Assembly (NCBI RefSeq): GCF_900095385.1
Contig: NZ_FMID01000029.1
Span: forward strand, 1-49,614
Source: Methanoculleus chikugoensis
GTDB taxonomy: Archaea > Halobacteriota > Methanomicrobia > Methanomicrobiales > Methanoculleaceae
Length of the DNA: 49,614 nt
Direction of reading: 5' to 3'
In this document: in pieces, positions 48,252 through 49,614 of the stretch
Position numbering within the stretch: position 1 is the first letter of the stretch
Layout of the letters: each line of letters starts with the position of its first letter
Position numbers and translations under genes: made by a program
The notes under the pieces: generated by a model
Seen by the model: the letters and a program-made list of their open reading frames with translations, nothing else
Database searches by the model: none
Told to the model about the DNA's origin: nothing

Positions 48252-49614
48252 TTAGGATATCGTGGCCTTGGGGCAACCCCTCTCTGTTGGATGTTATCGT
48301 ATCTGGAAGACATTTCCATTGATAAACTGGATGGATTACGCTTGATAGAATCTGTTATATGATCACAATTTATGGGCAACCCTTCTTTCATTGCAGCTCG
48401 CGCTGCATCATCAAGGATATATTTCACATCACTACATGAATATCCGTCGAGCTCGAGAGCGATGCCCTCTAAATTGAGCGGATCTTGTGGTCGGCCCTTT
48501 AAATATACCTTCAGAAGTTCTATCCGCGCCTCAAGATCTGGGGGTTCGACATAGATCAACTTGTCAAATCTCCCAGTCCTTAATATGGCGGGATCAATCC
48601 TATCCGGTTCGTTTGTTGCAGCGAGTATAACTATTCCTTTATTTGAACATTCATTGAGTTGATAGAGAAATTCATTCACTTCTTCTGATTTGAATTGTTG
48701 ATGACCCCCTAACAACGAACGAGGTGGAACAAAAGCCTCGAACTCATCAATAAAGATGATAGATGGAGCATGCTGTTCAGCGTCATTGAATATGTCACGT
48801 ATTTTCGAGACGCTATCATGGATGAACGGACTTGCTATTTCCGAGGGAGAAATCTCAATAAAGTAATGATTCAATTCTTCAGCTAATTGTCTTGAAATGA
48901 ACGTTTTCCCACAACCCGGCGGGCCGTAGAGAAGAATTCCGTTCGGAATGTTTACCTGATATAACTTGTAGATCTCTGGGTTCAGGATAGGGTGAATTAC
49001 CTCTTCTAATAGTAGTTCCTTAAGTTTCTTCATTCCAGCAACTTTTGCCAGACCCCGTGGTTTCGAAAGACAGCATTCATCTGCTTCTCCTAACGATTGT
49101 GGGATATGTGGTAATTCTAAACTAATGTGCTGGTCAAATAATGCCTTTTTTAGACTATGTTCAAGCGTTTCTAATGAAGATTCTATTTGATTATTCTTTA
49201 GCAGCTCTGTTTTCAAAAAAAGGGAAAATCTTTCACTTATATCTGGGTTCCATTTATGTGGTAGGGGGATATCGTTTCCCTTTAATCTCGATGGTTCTTC
49301 TTCAATGTTGATGCCGGTTGCAAATCGATATACAATTTTGAGAAGTGATCTGTTTGAATGTAAGTATTCATGATTTTTGTAGTTAAATCGATTTGCAATG
49401 AATAATGGAATGATGATAGATATGTCGTCAGTTGTCGCCAGAATAAACGATCCTTCATCAACCATCGGAATTAAATTGTTTTCTTTTGCATGTTTACATA
49501 GCCGTATCAGATCTCTTAAGAGAGATATCGATTGGTTTTCAGTGAGTAATTTTCCACCGTTTTTTATCTCTTGAAAATTATGAGCGATCTGAACTGTTGC
49601 TAAAAAAAGAAAGT
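48248..49614 (-). CDS. CDC48/FtsH-like AAA+ ATPase, partial (5' end outside the window)
   Basis: The frame is open to the right edge, and translated sequence continues upstream of the first in-window Met (LATVQIAHNFQEI ...), so the gene start is missing. At least 455 aa are seen. The N-terminal part (about 250 aa seen) is unique, with no known domain. The AAA+ domain has a classic core: Walker A GPPGCGKT (48902-48925), Walker B IIFIDEFEAF (near 48738-48765), sensor 1 AATNEPDRID, the Arg-finger region RTGRFDK, and a C-terminal lid. It has one AAA domain, as in proteasome-activating or Pex/Cdc48-type unfoldases, and no protease domain up to its stop. The gene is AT-rich and convergent with the TPR protein gene. 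Confidence 0.85.
   Translation of the reverse strand, partial: FLFLATVQIAHNFQEIKNGGKLLTENQSISLLRDLIRLCKHAKENNLIPMVDEGSFILATTDDISIIIPLFIANRFNYKNHEYLHSNRSLLKIVYRFATGINIEEEPSRLKGNDIPLPHKWNPDISERFSLFLKTELLKNNQIESSLETLEHSLKKALFDQHISLELPHIPQSLGEADECCLSKPRGLAKVAGMKKLKELLLEEVIHPILNPEIYKLYQVNIPNGILLYGPPGCGKTFISRQLAEELNHYFIEISPSEIASPFIHDSVSKIRDIFNDAEQHAPSIIFIDEFEAFVPPRSLLGGHQQFKSEEVNEFLYQLNECSNKGIVILAATNEPDRIDPAILRTGRFDKLIYVEPPDLEARIELLKVYLKGRPQDPLNLEGIALELDGYSCSDVKYILDDAARAAMKEGLPINCDHITDSIKRNPSSLSMEMSSRYDNIQQRGVAPRPRYPK

Overview
The window is chromosomal DNA of a GC-rich euryarchaeal methanogen, most likely Methanomicrobiales and Methanoculleus-like. That assignment is an inference from family recognition, not from a search. 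The archaeal markers are a group II chaperonin, Nob1, GfcR, LonB, a split archaeal RNA polymerase (rpoH-B2-B1-A1-A2 with L30e and archaeal NusA), an A1Ao ATP synthase operon, TATA-type promoters and three tRNAs without encoded CCA.

Layout. 1-740: unassigned edge, tRNA-Ser(CGA) and a small ubiquitin-fold (MoaD/ThiS-like) protein. 739-2328: thermosome. 2542-5460 (minus): a compact nucleotide/RNA operon prs-rtcA-nob1-gfcR. 5542-10367 (plus): lonB, tldD, tldE and a BofA-like membrane protein. 10368-10899: a spacer with one copy of a dispersed repeat. 10900-11522: a heme-type membrane protein that seems frameshifted near its start. 11585-13113 (minus): two KaiC-like proteins, one with a broken Walker A. 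13383-16933: a type IV pilus/secretion ATPase and its membrane platform. 17070-17742: a tiny zinc-ribbon protein overlapping an unknown protein. 17794-27297: ahaHIKECFABD followed closely by pgk. 27298-28214: a long gene-free stretch with a second copy of the dispersed repeat and alternative hairpins. 28215-32103: DUF89 protein, tRNA-Pro(GGG), a membrane/coiled-coil protein with a MinD ATPase, a Roadblock protein with a response regulator, and a PsiE-like protein. 32294-40684: tRNA-Lys(TTT) and the RNA polymerase operon through nusA. 40900-43670: a membrane-anchored surface protein and two GNAT acetyltransferases.

From about 43.7 kb to the right edge the base composition turns AT-rich, which suggests an acquired island. 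It holds an 815-aa protein (zinc ribbon, J-like segment, TPRs) convergent with a CDC48-like AAA+ ATPase that runs off the window. Between them lies a decayed IS256-family element with recognisable inverted repeats and a 9-bp target duplication covering the AAA stop codon. This pair is the best candidate for an undescribed system. The rest is mostly conserved housekeeping DNA, with interest in its operon arrangements, one degenerate KaiC partner, the dispersed repeat and a candidate small RNA.
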